DNA of 64,000 nucleotides. Origin: Cladophialophora immunda (Eukaryota > Ascomycota > Eurotiomycetes > Chaetothyriales > Herpotrichiellaceae). Location of the stretch: the NCBI RefSeq assembly GCF_000835495.1, contig NW_015622541.1, forward strand, positions 7,316,001 to 7,380,000, read 5' to 3'. Below the pieces are notes generated by a model. The model ran no database searches and was not told where the DNA came from. It saw only the letters and a program-made list of their open reading frames with translations. This document shows, piece by piece, positions 1 to 11,411 of the stretch. The first letter of the stretch is position 1, and every line of letters begins with the position of its first letter. The translations under genes and the position numbers were made by a program.

Positions 1-1662
1 GCAAGCTATCTCCTGCTCGGAAACTGAAATTGATGACTGCTTTGCGCTGTGGGTGCTTATGATTGCCTGGGCAGCAACGCCTCGATGGGCCCTCGATTGG
101 AATGGAGTGAAGACTGATATTTCCGCGCCAGGTTCTTCAAGCGGCACCAAGTCCATATGCCCTTTCTCGATCCCGAGTTAACACCCAACAACTATTACGA
201 ACGGTCCGAGCTTCTCTTCTGGACCATTGTTGGCATTGGCTCACGTAAATACTCCAAAAACCCGACGCTCATCACTCTCTTAGCACCCAAGGTGATTGAA
301 CAGGTCCAATCGGCGTTATTTTCTCGAGACAATGTCGTCTACACGATACAGGCCTGCATTTTACTCTGTGTCGACCCGATGCCCTTTGAGGTATCAAGTC
401 ACGATATCACCCACGTTTTGACAGGCGCTTCCATGAATATGGCACTCAACATCGGCCTTCATACAGTAGGCACCGGCCAGGACTTCTCTCGCGAATATCT
501 TCCATTTGACCAAAAAGACGTCGAGTATCGTGCGAAGCTGTGGATCACATGTATGGTCACATGTCAGAGGTGAGCAGATACTCCTTGTGCCAACCACTCA
601 TACATGACTGAGTACTGGCCACAGAATCTCTCATATTAAGGGTCTCCCTCCGCAATCATTCGCTGGGACGTACGATCAAGGTCCTCAGTGGGATACCATA
701 TCGTCGACAATCCCTCCCAGCCATCTATTCCAAATGAAACTCTGTCAGTCTCAGTCTGAAGCAATCTTGGCCATTAGCCGAGAGCTCAACGCGTCTGGTT
801 CGGCGCTAGAGATAACAAATTCGTCGAGAATAAAGGCCGCCATCGACGAGAGGGTGGTGATAATGAAATCTTTCCAGTCATGGTGTCCTTCAAATACTGG
901 TTCGTTTCACTATCTGATATCCGAATCTGCCGCGCGATGATATTGACCCGCCCAGATCGATTTTATCTGCTCTGTGCAATGCTCCAATTGCAAGGGTTTC
1001 ACTTTTACGTGCCGCTCAAGGAGATGTCCCGCAACAAGCTTGTTGAAATGTACGACCTTGCCTGCACGGCAGCCGAGCTGACCGTTCGTCTGGATGAACA
1101 AGAGGACTACACCGAAAGCATTCCTGGTTCGGTGCTGATCTACCTGCAACTCGTATCCTTCACAATCCTCAAACTCAGCCGAGCCAAACACTTGCACTCT
1201 GATTTGGATCTTAAGCGAGGCCAGAATGCGTATTTCAGCCTGATTCAGCTTCACAGGCGAGTCTTCGTGCTCTCCAACGATGCCTGGTCTCGGGCGACGA
1301 CCATCATGACACAGCTCTGGACGAGTAAGAACGCCTTCAGGCGCCGCAATGGCACATATGATAGCTTGTCGCTTCGCGTGCGGAATCGGCTCGGGATGGG
1401 TGTTGTTCACGACACGTGGTGGTGGTGGCGGCACGAATTTTCCGGCTTCCCTGATCCGTATGATCATCCGTCCGATGCAATGCCCAAGCCGGCATCAGAG
1501 TTGCCGCTAGCCACAGAAAATGATGTGATTCCCAGAGACGAGGTATTCGAGTGGCCGACGCAGTGGACGACAGCTTCTCAAGATCAAATGCTCCTCGACA
1601 TCATGGAAATGGATCCAAGCATCTGGTTTTCCCCTTCCGCTGCCGAGGAGGTTGCAAAATAA
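1..1662 (+). CDS. Fungal-specific transcription factor, 5'-truncated, frame broken or mis-spliced
   Basis: The sequence encodes the middle and C-terminal regulatory region of a fungal-specific transcription factor; the DNA-binding part lies beyond the left edge or is lost. The segment from about position 121 reads like the family's entry motif (a basic stretch, then HMPFLDPEL, then a WTIVGIGSRKY helix). A clean intron at 570-624 joins the first block to the frame running through position 734. The C-terminal block (to 1662) is in another frame (DRFYLLCAMLQLQGFHFYV and onward). A TGA at 115-117 interrupts the frame upstream of the entry motif. An intron at about 885-955 with a poor donor (GTCCTT) could restore the frame; otherwise this is a frameshifted relic. 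Next to the 2OG oxygenase at 2586, it could once have regulated that gene. The family call is fairly sure; integrity is not. Confidence 0.6.
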
Positions 1663-2585
1663 GCATGATGGATCATGAGAGACCTTCTGGGTAACACCTT
1701 TTGCGAACGAGGACAAGGGAAGCAGGATGTGACTAGGATATCTGCATACGCATAGGTCACAGCCCTTGTTTTGGGACACATCTTCAGATATCGGACTGCT
1801 TGTGATGGAGAAATTTATCAAATGACATAACTGCGAGAGAGATATCTATTCGAGTGAAAAACCATCAGTGACGTGTTCTCGACGCCGGATCATAACGAAA
1901 TTGATCATTCGTTCCCACGCACAGGCGGAGCACATCGGACTTACGAAGAGGCACCCTCGGACACTTCACTTCTTATCAGCCGAGAACACTACTGCACTAG
2001 AAGGCTTCTGGTTGGCGAACTTTCACCAATCGTGATTGCGTTTATTCGGTGTGCAATTTCAGACATCGGCTCCAGTGAAGAGAAAGCGTCGGTCCATTGC
2101 AAAAGCCGAAGGTTGAGCAAGTCCACCGCGAAAGCTGGAGTATAAGCAACCACTCTAGGTATCTGATCCGGGCACGGTTATCCTTACGGAGAACTGCTAA
2201 CGGGAGTTATCTGACTCACAAGGGCAATGTTGACTCGGCAATGCAAGCATTTGTTCGCTCTCTTGACTGCATGAGCGATGGCAGCAGGAGCGGCGACCGA
2301 GCTTGGTATTCGGAATTTCTGGCGTCATTTGCCTCGTATACTGAGCACAGATATCAGCATCCGTCCATTGGCGAAGTAGGCGAAGCACCTCTGACATTCG
2401 GGTGTGAGCCGACGGCTCGGCGAGCTGGACTGTTTTACGGAGTTTGCTTCTTGCCACTAGCATATATATTGAGAGCCCTCCTCTTGGTTCCCTAACCCAA
2501 TGAACATAGCCCTGAGCTCTCTCTACATTCACTCACGTGCACAACATTTCAACACTGTAATAATCACCCAATTCTCATTTTCATC
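1663..2585. other. Intergenic region, promoter of the 2OG oxygenase
   Basis: No gene with family-like sequence was seen; the short open frames here look fortuitous. The right end contains a TATA element about 120 bases before the oxygenase start and pyrimidine-rich sequence next to the ATG, so it serves as that gene's promoter and leader. Confidence 0.5.
2463..2469 (+). promoter_or_regulatory. TATA element of 2OG oxygenase
   Basis: TATATAT lies about 120 bp upstream of the ATG at 2586. It is the best core-promoter match in this intergenic region. Confidence 0.4.
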
Positions 2586-3707
2586 ATGATCGCCGCCGAC
2601 CTACCTGAAGTGGACCACTTTGTCCCAGTCTATCCTACCAAAGAGAAAGTTGGATACGTCAATCTTCGGGAGATCGATCTGTCGAAATACGATGAAGGTC
2701 GAAAGGCGCAGGAAGAGTTGGCCGAGCAGATCAGAGTTGCCATGAACACCCAGGGGTTTTTTATCTTGATCAACCATGGCATCAACGAAGAGGATATTAC
2801 TAGACAGGTCGACATCGGTCACACTATCTTCACGCGCACCTCAGAGGAAGAGAAACAACGATTGAAGGCTCCCATTACCGAGAAAGGATCTTACTTCGGC
2901 TTCAAGCCGCGTGGCCATTGGCGTACCAAGGGCAATGTGCGCGACAAGATTGAGAATTTCAACGTCTACCGCGATATGAACGAACATGAGCAGCCTCAAG
3001 CCCTAGAGCCATACCGGCCTGAGATCCAATCCTTTATCGACCATATCCACAAGGATATCCTCTTTAAAGTTCTTCGCCTATTTGGCATTGCTCTGAAGCT
3101 GGACGACGAAGAGTATTTTGTGAAAGTCCACGACTATAATGGTCACGATGAGAGCTGGCTCCGATATATGGAATACTACGACGACTACACAGAAGAGGAA
3201 AGGAAGACTACCGGGGGTCAATGGCTTGAAGGCCACCGAGATTTGACCTCTGTCTCTTTCGTCTTTAGCCAACCCATGACGAGTCTTCAAGTCCGAGACG
3301 TCGACGACAATGCAGAGTGGAAGTACGTGAAACATATTCCCGGGGCCATCATCTTCAACGCTGGAGAGATTATGCAATGGTGGACGGGTGACTACTTCAA
3401 GGCTGCTATCCATCGTGTCCACGAGCCTCCCACGGACCAGCGGGGTCACAACCGCTCGAGCGTTTTCTACTTTGTCGTGCCCAACGACGAAGTAGTCATC
3501 AACACGCTCCTCGATCAGAGCCCAGTCCTCCGGGAAGCCGGTGTCCAGATGGCTCATAAACCGGAAGACGCCCCCACGTCAAAGCAATGGTGCAATGGTC
3601 GTATCAAGATCACTCGTCAAAAGGCCTCTGTCTGGGACCATGCGAAGGAGGGAGAGAATTTTGTCACCGAGCAGGTTGGAAACGTCACGACTAAATGGTT
3701 CCGGTGA
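2586..3707 (+). CDS. 2-oxoglutarate/Fe(II)-dependent oxygenase (isopenicillin-N-synthase-like)
   Basis: Single-exon protein of 373 residues. The N-terminal half is a DIOX_N-type domain (about 20-140, with GFFILINHGI around residues 57-66). The C-terminal double-stranded beta-helix core carries the iron ligands: an HxD in GHRDLTS and the distal His in AAIHRV. The 2-oxoglutarate-binding Arg-x-Ser is in NRSSVFYFVV. All catalytic residues are present, so it should be an active oxygenase coupling 2-oxoglutarate decarboxylation to hydroxylation, demethylation or ring chemistry. The substrate cannot be told from sequence. It is followed by a NADH pyrophosphatase on the same strand and preceded by a transcription-factor remnant. 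A second, multi-exon member of the same superfamily lies at 20039; the two are clearly different genes, not a recent duplication. Confidence 0.9.
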   Translation: MIAADLPEVDHFVPVYPTKEKVGYVNLREIDLSKYDEGRKAQEELAEQIRVAMNTQGFFILINHGINEEDITRQVDIGHTIFTRTSEEEKQRLKAPITEKGSYFGFKPRGHWRTKGNVRDKIENFNVYRDMNEHEQPQALEPYRPEIQSFIDHIHKDILFKVLRLFGIALKLDDEEYFVKVHDYNGHDESWLRYMEYYDDYTEEERKTTGGQWLEGHRDLTSVSFVFSQPMTSLQVRDVDDNAEWKYVKHIPGAIIFNAGEIMQWWTGDYFKAAIHRVHEPPTDQRGHNRSSVFYFVVPNDEVVINTLLDQSPVLREAGVQMAHKPEDAPTSKQWCNGRIKITRQKASVWDHAKEGENFVTEQVGNVTTKWFR

Positions 3708-4341
3708 ACTCTCAGGATCCCTACAGCAGTACGCGCTATTGTATGAGAAAAAGAAAATTTGACCGCCTTAGATAGCATAAAATAAAGACATATGCACCCT
3801 TTCACCCTCTCTTTGAGTGGAATGGGAGAAACCTCCTGTTCGAGACTTCTAATCCCCTTTCCAGAGATATCGGCGTGTTCTATCGCGCAACCCTACTGAA
3901 TGTGACATCTTTCTGTATAAGTTGTCTAGTCTTTCCGCATTGGACGGTAGTTTGTGTGAAGAAAAGATGAACCAAAAGCTGGGTCTTCAACAAAATGGGC
4001 AGCGCAGCCGGGATCGAAAGTCACTTCGTGCACGCCTCCTCCAACAAAAAGTATGCAGCCTTCCTCGCAATGCGCATGGACCCGGTTGAGATGGAACAGG
4101 AGATCGAACCGACGCGATAGATTCTTGTTACTCGTTGATTGCCGAGTGACTTCGGCGAATCCTTGGTTGATGGTGTGGATTCCGAAGTCCGAATGTTGGT
4201 GGTTTCGCCGTACTTCCAGTAGCATTGTTTTTCGAGCCGCTTGCGTACCTATCTCTTCCACGGATTGAATGTATAAGATTCTCCATCTTCGATCGCCTCA
4301 AACATTCGTTTGCCTGCTTGCAATTCGGTAACGCGGTAGAA
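3708..4341. other. Intergenic region
   Basis: Holds the 3' end of the oxygenase transcript (AATAAAG-like sequence at about 3780) and the promoter of the NADH pyrophosphatase. No further gene was recognised. Confidence 0.4.
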
Positions 4342-5624
4342 ATGGCAAATGCGTACCAGACAACCCTGGACAGTCCAGCACAAACTAAGCGGGAGTCATT
4401 TCTGAGTGTCGCCAAATTCGGCAGAGAGCGGGCTAATTACTTCGCGAGTAAGAATGGAGCTCCACTCCCGAACTCTGCGAGACTGACTTTGCAATAGGTT
4501 CACCTTTGAATCGGCTCTCATTTCTCCGCGATAACCACGAATTTCTTACCGGGGCATTCGACCACGCCTCGACCAATTTCATCTGTTTTCGTGGCCTTGC
4601 GCCACTGCATAATGCACGGGGAGAGATCCATTATGTTACCCGCGATACTATCAGTCCAATTATAACGTCTAACCCTTTTGAAACAACAGAAGAGGAAATG
4701 GTCCAGTCGTTCAACTCCAGCATTGTTGCTCCACAGCTTGTTTTTTTGGGCATAGACCAACGGAATACTGCTGGGTACTGTTTTCGCAACTTCATTGGAG
4801 CCCCATACTTCGCTCTGGACCTCACTCCGAAGCATACCTACGAGGTCGCCGCTTCGAATCTCGCGAGGGACCTCGAAGCACAAGGGTTGTCTTTTGCCGA
4901 GGGACGTCCCATGCACTACGATGCAGAATCAGCTGCCATATTTGCCCAGGCCCGGCACTATTTAGACTGGAACGCGCGCAACACCTTTTGCGGGACGTGC
5001 GGTCAAAAGACTCTCTCTACCCATGGGGGTGCGAAGCGCGTCTGCCCCCCTACGGACCGTGCCGAATCGACTTCCGCCCGGGCTGCATGCTCTACGAGAA
5101 CGACGATATCAAACCTCAGCTTCCCCCGCACCGATCCCACGGTCATCGTTGCCGTGCTCTCGTTCGACGGTCAGCGGGTGCTACTCGGTCACCAGAAGCG
5201 GTGGCCATCGCGCCGATTCTCCGCTCTGGCCGGATTCATCGAGCCCGCAGAGTCCGCAGAGGACGCTGCACGGCGTGAGGTGTGGGAGGAAACCGGTGTG
5301 GTTCTGTCACGCGTGGTGATTTTCTCCACCCAACCCTGGCCCCTTCCGGCGAACTTGATGGTTGGAGTTATTGGTCAGGCACGCTCACCAGAGGACGAAA
5401 TCATCAAGCTTGACATCGATCCTGAGTTAGAGGCCGCCGAGTGGTTTCGGCTTGCTGAGGTCGGAGAAGCGTTAAGGGCTCAGACAGAAGCAGAAGGATC
5501 TCCGTCAGTCCACGACCTCGGAGGCTGCGGTTTGACGTTGCCACCGCCGACCGCTATCGCGCACCATCTGCTTGGAGCAGTCGTGGATGAGTACTTTCAG
5601 ATTGATGCTGCAACATGGGGATAA
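4342..5624 (+). CDS. NPY1: NADH pyrophosphatase, Nudix family (NudC/Npy1)
   Basis: Two exons, 4342-4447 and 4498-5624, give 410 residues. The 50-nt intron is supported because splicing restores the family sequence ANYFASSPLNRLSFLR across the junction. Domain order is an N-terminal NudC beta domain, a zinc ribbon with cysteines near 200, 203, 218 and 233, and then the Nudix domain. The Nudix box lies at about 281-303 (G-x5-E-x7-REVWEETGV). It is followed by the NudC signature QPWPLPANLM. The enzyme hydrolyses NADH to NMNH and AMP; the yeast homologue is peroxisomal, but no C-terminal SKL-like signal is present here. The start at 4342 is the first in-frame ATG that leaves a normal-length N-terminus. 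Confidence 0.9.
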
Positions 5625-6297
5625 ACAGCAAAGGGTGATCTGAGGTACTTTGCGCACGCTCACGTAGTGATCCCACTAATGCAGAGAAGACTCAAGGGTC
5701 TAGTGAAATTGTGAGGCACCTGCTCGGAATGCGAGATCTGTCTCGAGACCAACGATCCGATGTCACTGCCGCAGCCTGATTTCAAAGCTACACGAGAGGC
5801 AGTTGGCCTTTGCACCGTGTAGCGGCAATATGCGGGGAGATCAAGCATACAATAATGTTTTCTACGACGGTGACCATGATGACCATGTTGAAGACCGCCG
5901 ATACCGAGACTGAAGCCAAAAAGCAAATAGAAGTCTCACGCTACTCTTAAAAGGGCTGCGGGTAGTGGGGCGCTCGCTGGGACGGGAAGTGCTCTAGCCA
6001 ATTCTAGCACCATGAGCGTATAGAAGAGCATGCGAGTAATGAGCGAATATTCGGTCGCAAAGGAAGTCGATGACTGATTGGAAGCATGAGGGGCACCCTG
6101 TATCTCCGCAGAAGCACTTGTCTTGCAATTTCAAGCATCCACGTTTGTTTCAATACAGCCCAGGAGTCCCTACGACGCAGACACGTGACCCAAATTATCC
6201 ACGTGACGGGCCGACTACCACGGCCCAAGACCACGAATGCTCTTCCCCTTCAAAGCAACATCTTGTTTCCTCTGCCTATAAGGTGGCACAAGAGCTA
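5625..6297. other. Intergenic region between convergent genes
   Basis: Lies between the 3' ends of the NADH pyrophosphatase (+) and the sugar transporter (-). No gene, repeat or RNA was recognised. Confidence 0.4.
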
Positions 6298-9039
6298 CTA
6301 GACCTTGGATGGCGCCGTAGTGGTGCTCTCCACTTGCATGGCACCACCCTTGTCCTCCATGACCGCATTCTCGACCGCGAGGTCGTTCTCGGTTAGCAAG
6401 ACAACCTTGTCCCCAAAGGCGGCCGCAATCTCTTCGAGCGTCTTCATTTTGGTTTCACTGGCAGGGCACAAAGTTAGATCAACGACCTCGGCTGGCAGAT
6501 TCGGGAAGATGTATCGAGCTGGGGGCAGGTCCCACGGTTTTGTTTCGGGGTAGAGTGGTGTGCATGGAGGACTTACGGGAAGTAGAAGTACGCCACGATA
6601 AGGAAGAAAAAAGAGCAGCCAACGAAGACATAGTAATAGTTCTAGCTCCAACGAATGAATGAGATTAGTCTTGTGTCCGAAAATAAGGGGTTGGATCGAA
6701 AGGGCGGCCGCCGGAAGGGAGGAGATTTCCTCGACGGGACAATTGAACGGACTCACCTCTTTGATATTGGCGAACGCTGATGGTCCAGCTTCGGTGACTG
6801 TAGAGAGTTAAACAAAGCGCGGTTAGCTATTTCGTCCACATCGTTTCGCTCTTTTAAGCAAAATTCTTTGGCATGCGCGACGGGCTGGGAGGGGTTGAAA
6901 TGCCAATTCCAGAGCCATCCAACCCTGTTTTTCCACCTCTCAACGTTCCTGAAAGAGAGAGGACGTAGAAACGAAGCGGGAAGCAGTGGGGAAGAGAGGT
7001 ATTTCTAGGAAAAATGGCCGAAATTTGCACTTACTCCCGACGTTGACAATGAAATGCGATGCAGCCGCCAGACCCATGACTTTCGACCGCAGAGCAACCG
7101 GAAGAACCTCGCTACCGTATAGCCATGTTGTGCTATTTAAGAGGCCATCTGTGAATATTTATCAGCATCAGAAAGACGGAGGAGTTGTTGGAAAGCTGAG
7201 GAGAGGGCCCAGAGGGGATGGTGTTGCAAAGAGGGAGTTGGAGAGTTGGAAAGGCAGCCCAAGAGACTCACAGTACGTCACCACAAACAAGTAGATGCCC
7301 AGAACAGCGAAACCCTTGCCAACTTTGTTGTCAGTGTTTTGGAACTCGCGCTGCATGACGGCGGCGTATATCTCGATCACCACGATCCCGGCAAGGCCAG
7401 CGAGGATCATCCTATGGGATCAAAACTTAGTCCTCGTCGAAACAAAGTTGGATACATTGAAAATGCAAGCGTTTGGCAAGGATCACCAGTGCTAAAACAT
7501 GGACAGGAGTGGTGAAGAGAAAAACATATCGATATAAAGACTCAAAGCTGTATACGGGAATTGAATGCTTCGAATAGGAGGCAAGGAGCGGACCCACTTT
7601 CGACGACCCCATTGATCGGTCAGGAATTTCGTAGTCAGGACATTGGAAGTGAAGGCGAGTGTACCGTAGATAGAGGCCAGGGCCAGGATCATGTGGCTGT
7701 TTATTCCGAGAGACTTGAACAGGATTGCTGATGCGGACCGTGAGTGTTAGCTAAACACAATTGCATGATGCTTTTCGACAAGAGCATCGAAACAGGAAAT
7801 ATGAAGCAAGGTGAATCCTACTTTGATAGTACTATATGTAGGCAAAATAGTTAGATCGATGACTCTAAGCCTTGATTCACTGTTGCGGAGAGGAAAACGT
7901 ACCTGAATGACATTGACCCCGGTAAGACTTGTCATGGTCTGCACCGCAATTGATCTGTATGAAGACAATCAGCCTCGTTCCCGGTGCGTTAGCCTCAGAA
8001 AGTGAGAGGGATGGACCATACGTAAGCGCTCTGTGCCTGAACAACTTAAAGACCTCACGCAAACTCTTGACCTCTCGCTGCTGTTCGAACTCAATCTGGC
8101 GCCTCATGAGTACAAACTCCTCATGCACCTCATGGTTCGTAAGATCTTTTCTGATCCGCATGAACTCGCGACGTGCTTCATCAATCTTGCCGCTGCGGAT
8201 CAGTTGACGCGGAGAATTTGGCATGAAGGTCGCTAGACCTATGAACAATATAATGCCAAAAGGGATCTGAATTCCCAGGGGAAGCCGCCATTGAACGGGG
8301 CCGTAAGGAGCGTAGCTGCATGCGAATCCAACCCAGTTGGAGGCCATCGTGCCAAGGGATATTCCACACCCTGAGATTCCTCCGATGAGGCCACGGACGT
8401 TGGGAGCGGCGATTTCAGAGAGGTAGATAGGGACGGTCGCGACCATTCCTCTTGAGTTCTGATCAGCTGTCATCCTGAAAATAGGTGTTGTGGGGATAGT
8501 GTCGTGGATATTTTCTGGTACTCACCCAACAGCGTACCCGGCCAGTACACGACCAGCCAGGAACATGCCAATGTTTTGAGAAGCAGTCTGAATGATGGTG
8601 CCGATAGTGACAATCACGGACATCAACTGCAGGAAGCGGATTCTGCCGAGTGCATCGCCGATAAAGGTTTGTGTCAGAGCTCCGCCCGCCTCGCCTGCGA
8701 TGTACACGGAAACAACCTGTCACGGTTTCAGAGGGGTCGTCGAATTAGGGAGACTCCTTGAAGCAGGACATACTGCACCGGTCAAGCCCTTCGATGGACT
8801 ATTCATGTAGTCGATCCAGCTCTGGTGAGCAATCGCTATAACTTTGTATCAGTATATCTGTGCGATGCCAGCCCCAAATTCACTCACTTGTTGTAGCAAT
8901 GCCAGTGTCGAAACCCTATTCCCGTCCACAGTCAGTCCTGATCAATCGCAGTCAAGGCAGGGAAGAGACATACGAATACAAATGTGCCAATAGCGGCAAA
9001 GGATGAAATCCCGAGCGTATACCACAGTGTTCCCGTCAT
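6298..9039 (-). CDS. MFS sugar-type transporter, 13 exons
   Basis: Exons on the minus strand: 9039-8974, 8915-8888, 8835-8774, 8716-8526, 8474-8022, 7954-7903, 7831-7822, 7727-7598, 7411-7272, 7148-7035, 6797-6757, 6641-6577 and 6457-6298. All phases fit and give 503 residues. The product is a 12-helix sugar porter. It begins with a hydrophobic helix ending GFDTGIATT and has GRVLAGYAVG after helix 4. The central loop holds PNSPRQLI (the sugar-porter PESPR motif). TGVNVIQYYQT lies in helix 7, GRRK after helix 8, and PETKMKTLEE at the C-terminus. It should be a plasma-membrane proton symporter for a sugar, polyol or quinate-like substrate; the substrate is not resolved. One exon is only 10 nt, yet it encodes part of the conserved QYYQT motif, which argues that it is genuine. 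Confidence 0.88.
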
Positions 9040-10046
9040 CTTGGGCCACGAAAATGGATTTAATCAACAAAATGCTGATACCACAGGAAGATGGAATAAA
9101 GGCAGGATTGAAGAACACGCGAGCGATGATGAGCAAAGATCAAAAGGGACCCACGACATTTAGAAGTGATCAGCATTCCCATGGTCTGAATCCATCATTT
9201 GCCGTCGGCTCCCACACCGACGGAATCCATCTATCACGTCTGTCCCATTTGCCGACGATGTGGAGGAAACAGAAGCCATGCCTTGTGCTCGGTTGAACGC
9301 AAAGCGAGGCCAAGGGACGATTGGCACGCTCCGAAGGCATAAAGTGCGGCTTCTGCCTCCAGAATGGAAAGTAGCAAGAGTCAACTGGGCAAAGCCTACA
9401 GCAAGTCAGACGCCACGAGACACGAAAGAGCTTGCGGCTGCAGTAGAGCAAAGGGCGAGGGACGGCGTCTTGACCGGGTGCCCGCCGTCCTGCTGCACGC
9501 GGAGTCATGTCCCTGGCAGAACAATCTCCATCACGACATGCCATTGGTTTCCCTGAAACTGGGGGAGCTCTGGAGTTTGTGGGGGTGGTGAGAACATGGC
9601 TTATCGGTTGGCGCAATTGGGGGGATAGAAGGGAAGAAGATGGGGGTTTGGGGCTAACTACCACATTCGATCAAAGACCGTTGGAAGCCGATCAGGCGGA
9701 AACAGACCGCCTTTTCGGTGCAATGACGGAGCGACGAGGCGGGCCACAAGTGGACAGACTCTTCCTCGGTAGGGAAACCATCCCGCTCAGCCAGCCTTGC
9801 TATTTAGCTGCTCGCAAACCACGATACACCACCACGCTACAGCTGGATATGCTCCTCGTAATATCCATGCATGTAATCTCTAAGCTCTGTCTTTTGTTTA
9901 TCCGTGTTGAACCTGCTGGACCTTTTTGTCTAACCCAGAATGTTGAATGCTCTGGTGACAACAAAATGCTCCCGTCAACCCCCAAGTATGGATGTATATC
10001 GAACGCACGTCAAGAAAACTAGCTGCACACACGAGCTAAGATAATC
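9040..10046. other. Intergenic region, transporter promoter side
   Basis: Upstream of the sugar transporter and downstream of the MetE-like gene. A 164-codon open frame on the minus strand (9170-9664) has low-complexity composition and no family resemblance, so it is not called. Confidence 0.4.
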
Positions 10047-11411
10047 TCACGGCTCTCCCCAGATCTCATCTGCAATCTGCCTGATCAACTTCAGCTTCTT
10101 CTCTTGGTCCTCTTGGCTCAACGGATATCCACTCTCGTGGGTGCTGAACCCGCACTGGGGAGAGATTCCGATTCTCTTGAGTGCTTCTTCCCTGGACTGA
10201 TTCGATCCCTCGGCGACAAAGTCGGCCGCCTTATAGATTCTCTGTTTCATTTCTTCTTTGTCTTCCAGCTGCCTCAGCTTCGTACTGATACAGCCGATGA
10301 TCACGTTCTTGTTCTTCGGCAGGTGCCGTAGTGGTTCGAATCCACCTGCACGTTCGGTGTCGTATTCCAGGTAGAAGGTGTTGACATTGAGATTTTGAAA
10401 TAGTTTGCTGGCAATGATGTCATACGCTCCCTCTGCGAAATGTCGTCCGCCAATAAAATTCCCTCGGCACAAATGGACACCCGTGTGCATATCAGAGGGG
10501 CATTTGGATATCGAGTCGTTGTAGAGATCGATATAAGCGTCGAGAAGGTCATCGACAGAGCCGATATTGTCCGAGTCCTGTGCCCAGCCATCTCTGAATT
10601 GCTTAGAGCAAAAGTCTTCATTTTGCATACCATGATCAGTGTTTTTTCATTGGAAATTACGACGCGCGCAGAAGATACTCACATGCCAGATTTGGGTCGT
10701 CGAATTGGACGTTCCTCAGGCCAGCTTCATACAGAGCCTCGAGTTCTTTTGAGTACGCCTGTGCAACGTCCTTGAAGTACTCGCCATCGTTCTTATATGC
10801 TTCAGGCGTATATGCCCGTCCTTGTTTGTACCTCATGTGGAACCACTTCACGGTTGCCATGATTAGTTATGACAATCTCAGAAGAAGCTATGTCGTCGAA
10901 TATGTGTTGAAGGACTTACCGAAGGGGTAATCATGGTGAGCTTGATATTGCCCCAGTCCTCCTTTGGGACGAAGGCCTGAACGAGGCGCAACTCGTGGAG
11001 ATTTGACTCTGTGCCAGTATGTCTGATCTTGGCACCGGCAATCACACTGTCACCAGGCATAACCTTTCGATCCTTCTCAATCAAAGAAACCACATCGGGA
11101 TGGTACAGGCGGAACATGCTCGCCTCGGCATCCTGTAAGCGCTTGGTGCCGTCCAATTCGTCCCAGAACAACCCCCAAAAGCGGGTGCGGCTGTATTCGC
11201 CAGAGGTGACGGCTTTGAAGCCCAGCGAGAGCTGCGTCTTGACTATTTGGCCAATGGACTCCTTTTCAACGGCAGGGAGACCTGCTTCTTCTGGGGAGAG
11301 GTTTTTGTCCCGGATGGCTGCCCGCACATCGAGGAGCTTTTGGGGGCGGAGAAGCGAGCCCATGTGCTCTGCCCGGAAAGGGGGCGCTCGGTGCAAGGTA
11401 GAGTCAGCCAT
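10047..11411 (-). CDS. MetE C-terminal-domain (UROD/MetE-like) methyltransferase homologue
   Basis: Exons 11411-10920, 10845-10683 and 10615-10047 give about 407 residues. It resembles only the catalytic C-terminal half of cobalamin-independent methionine synthase. The opening FRAEHMGSLLRP, the RNVQFDDPNLAYFC segment and the closing QCGFSTHESGYPL match that fold. The zinc ligands of the family can be placed: His-x-Cys in VHLCRGNF, Glu in YLEYD, and Cys in PQCGFS. The N-terminal folate-binding barrel of true MetE is absent, so it probably transfers a methyl group from another donor or acts on another thiol; this is inference. Both introns are short and the frames join in phase. No methyl-donor gene is adjacent. 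Confidence 0.85.

Noticed and set aside
910..1467. 185-codon minus-strand open frame
   Set aside because: Antisense shadow of the transcription-factor coding region.
9170..9664. 164-codon minus-strand open frame
   Set aside because: Low-complexity composition, no family resemblance and no splice partners; it lies in the transporter promoter region.
10326..10345. tRNA T-arm-like sequence (GTGGTTCGAATCCAC)
   Set aside because: It lies inside the coding region of the MetE-like gene; no D-arm, anticodon arm or acceptor pairing fits around it.
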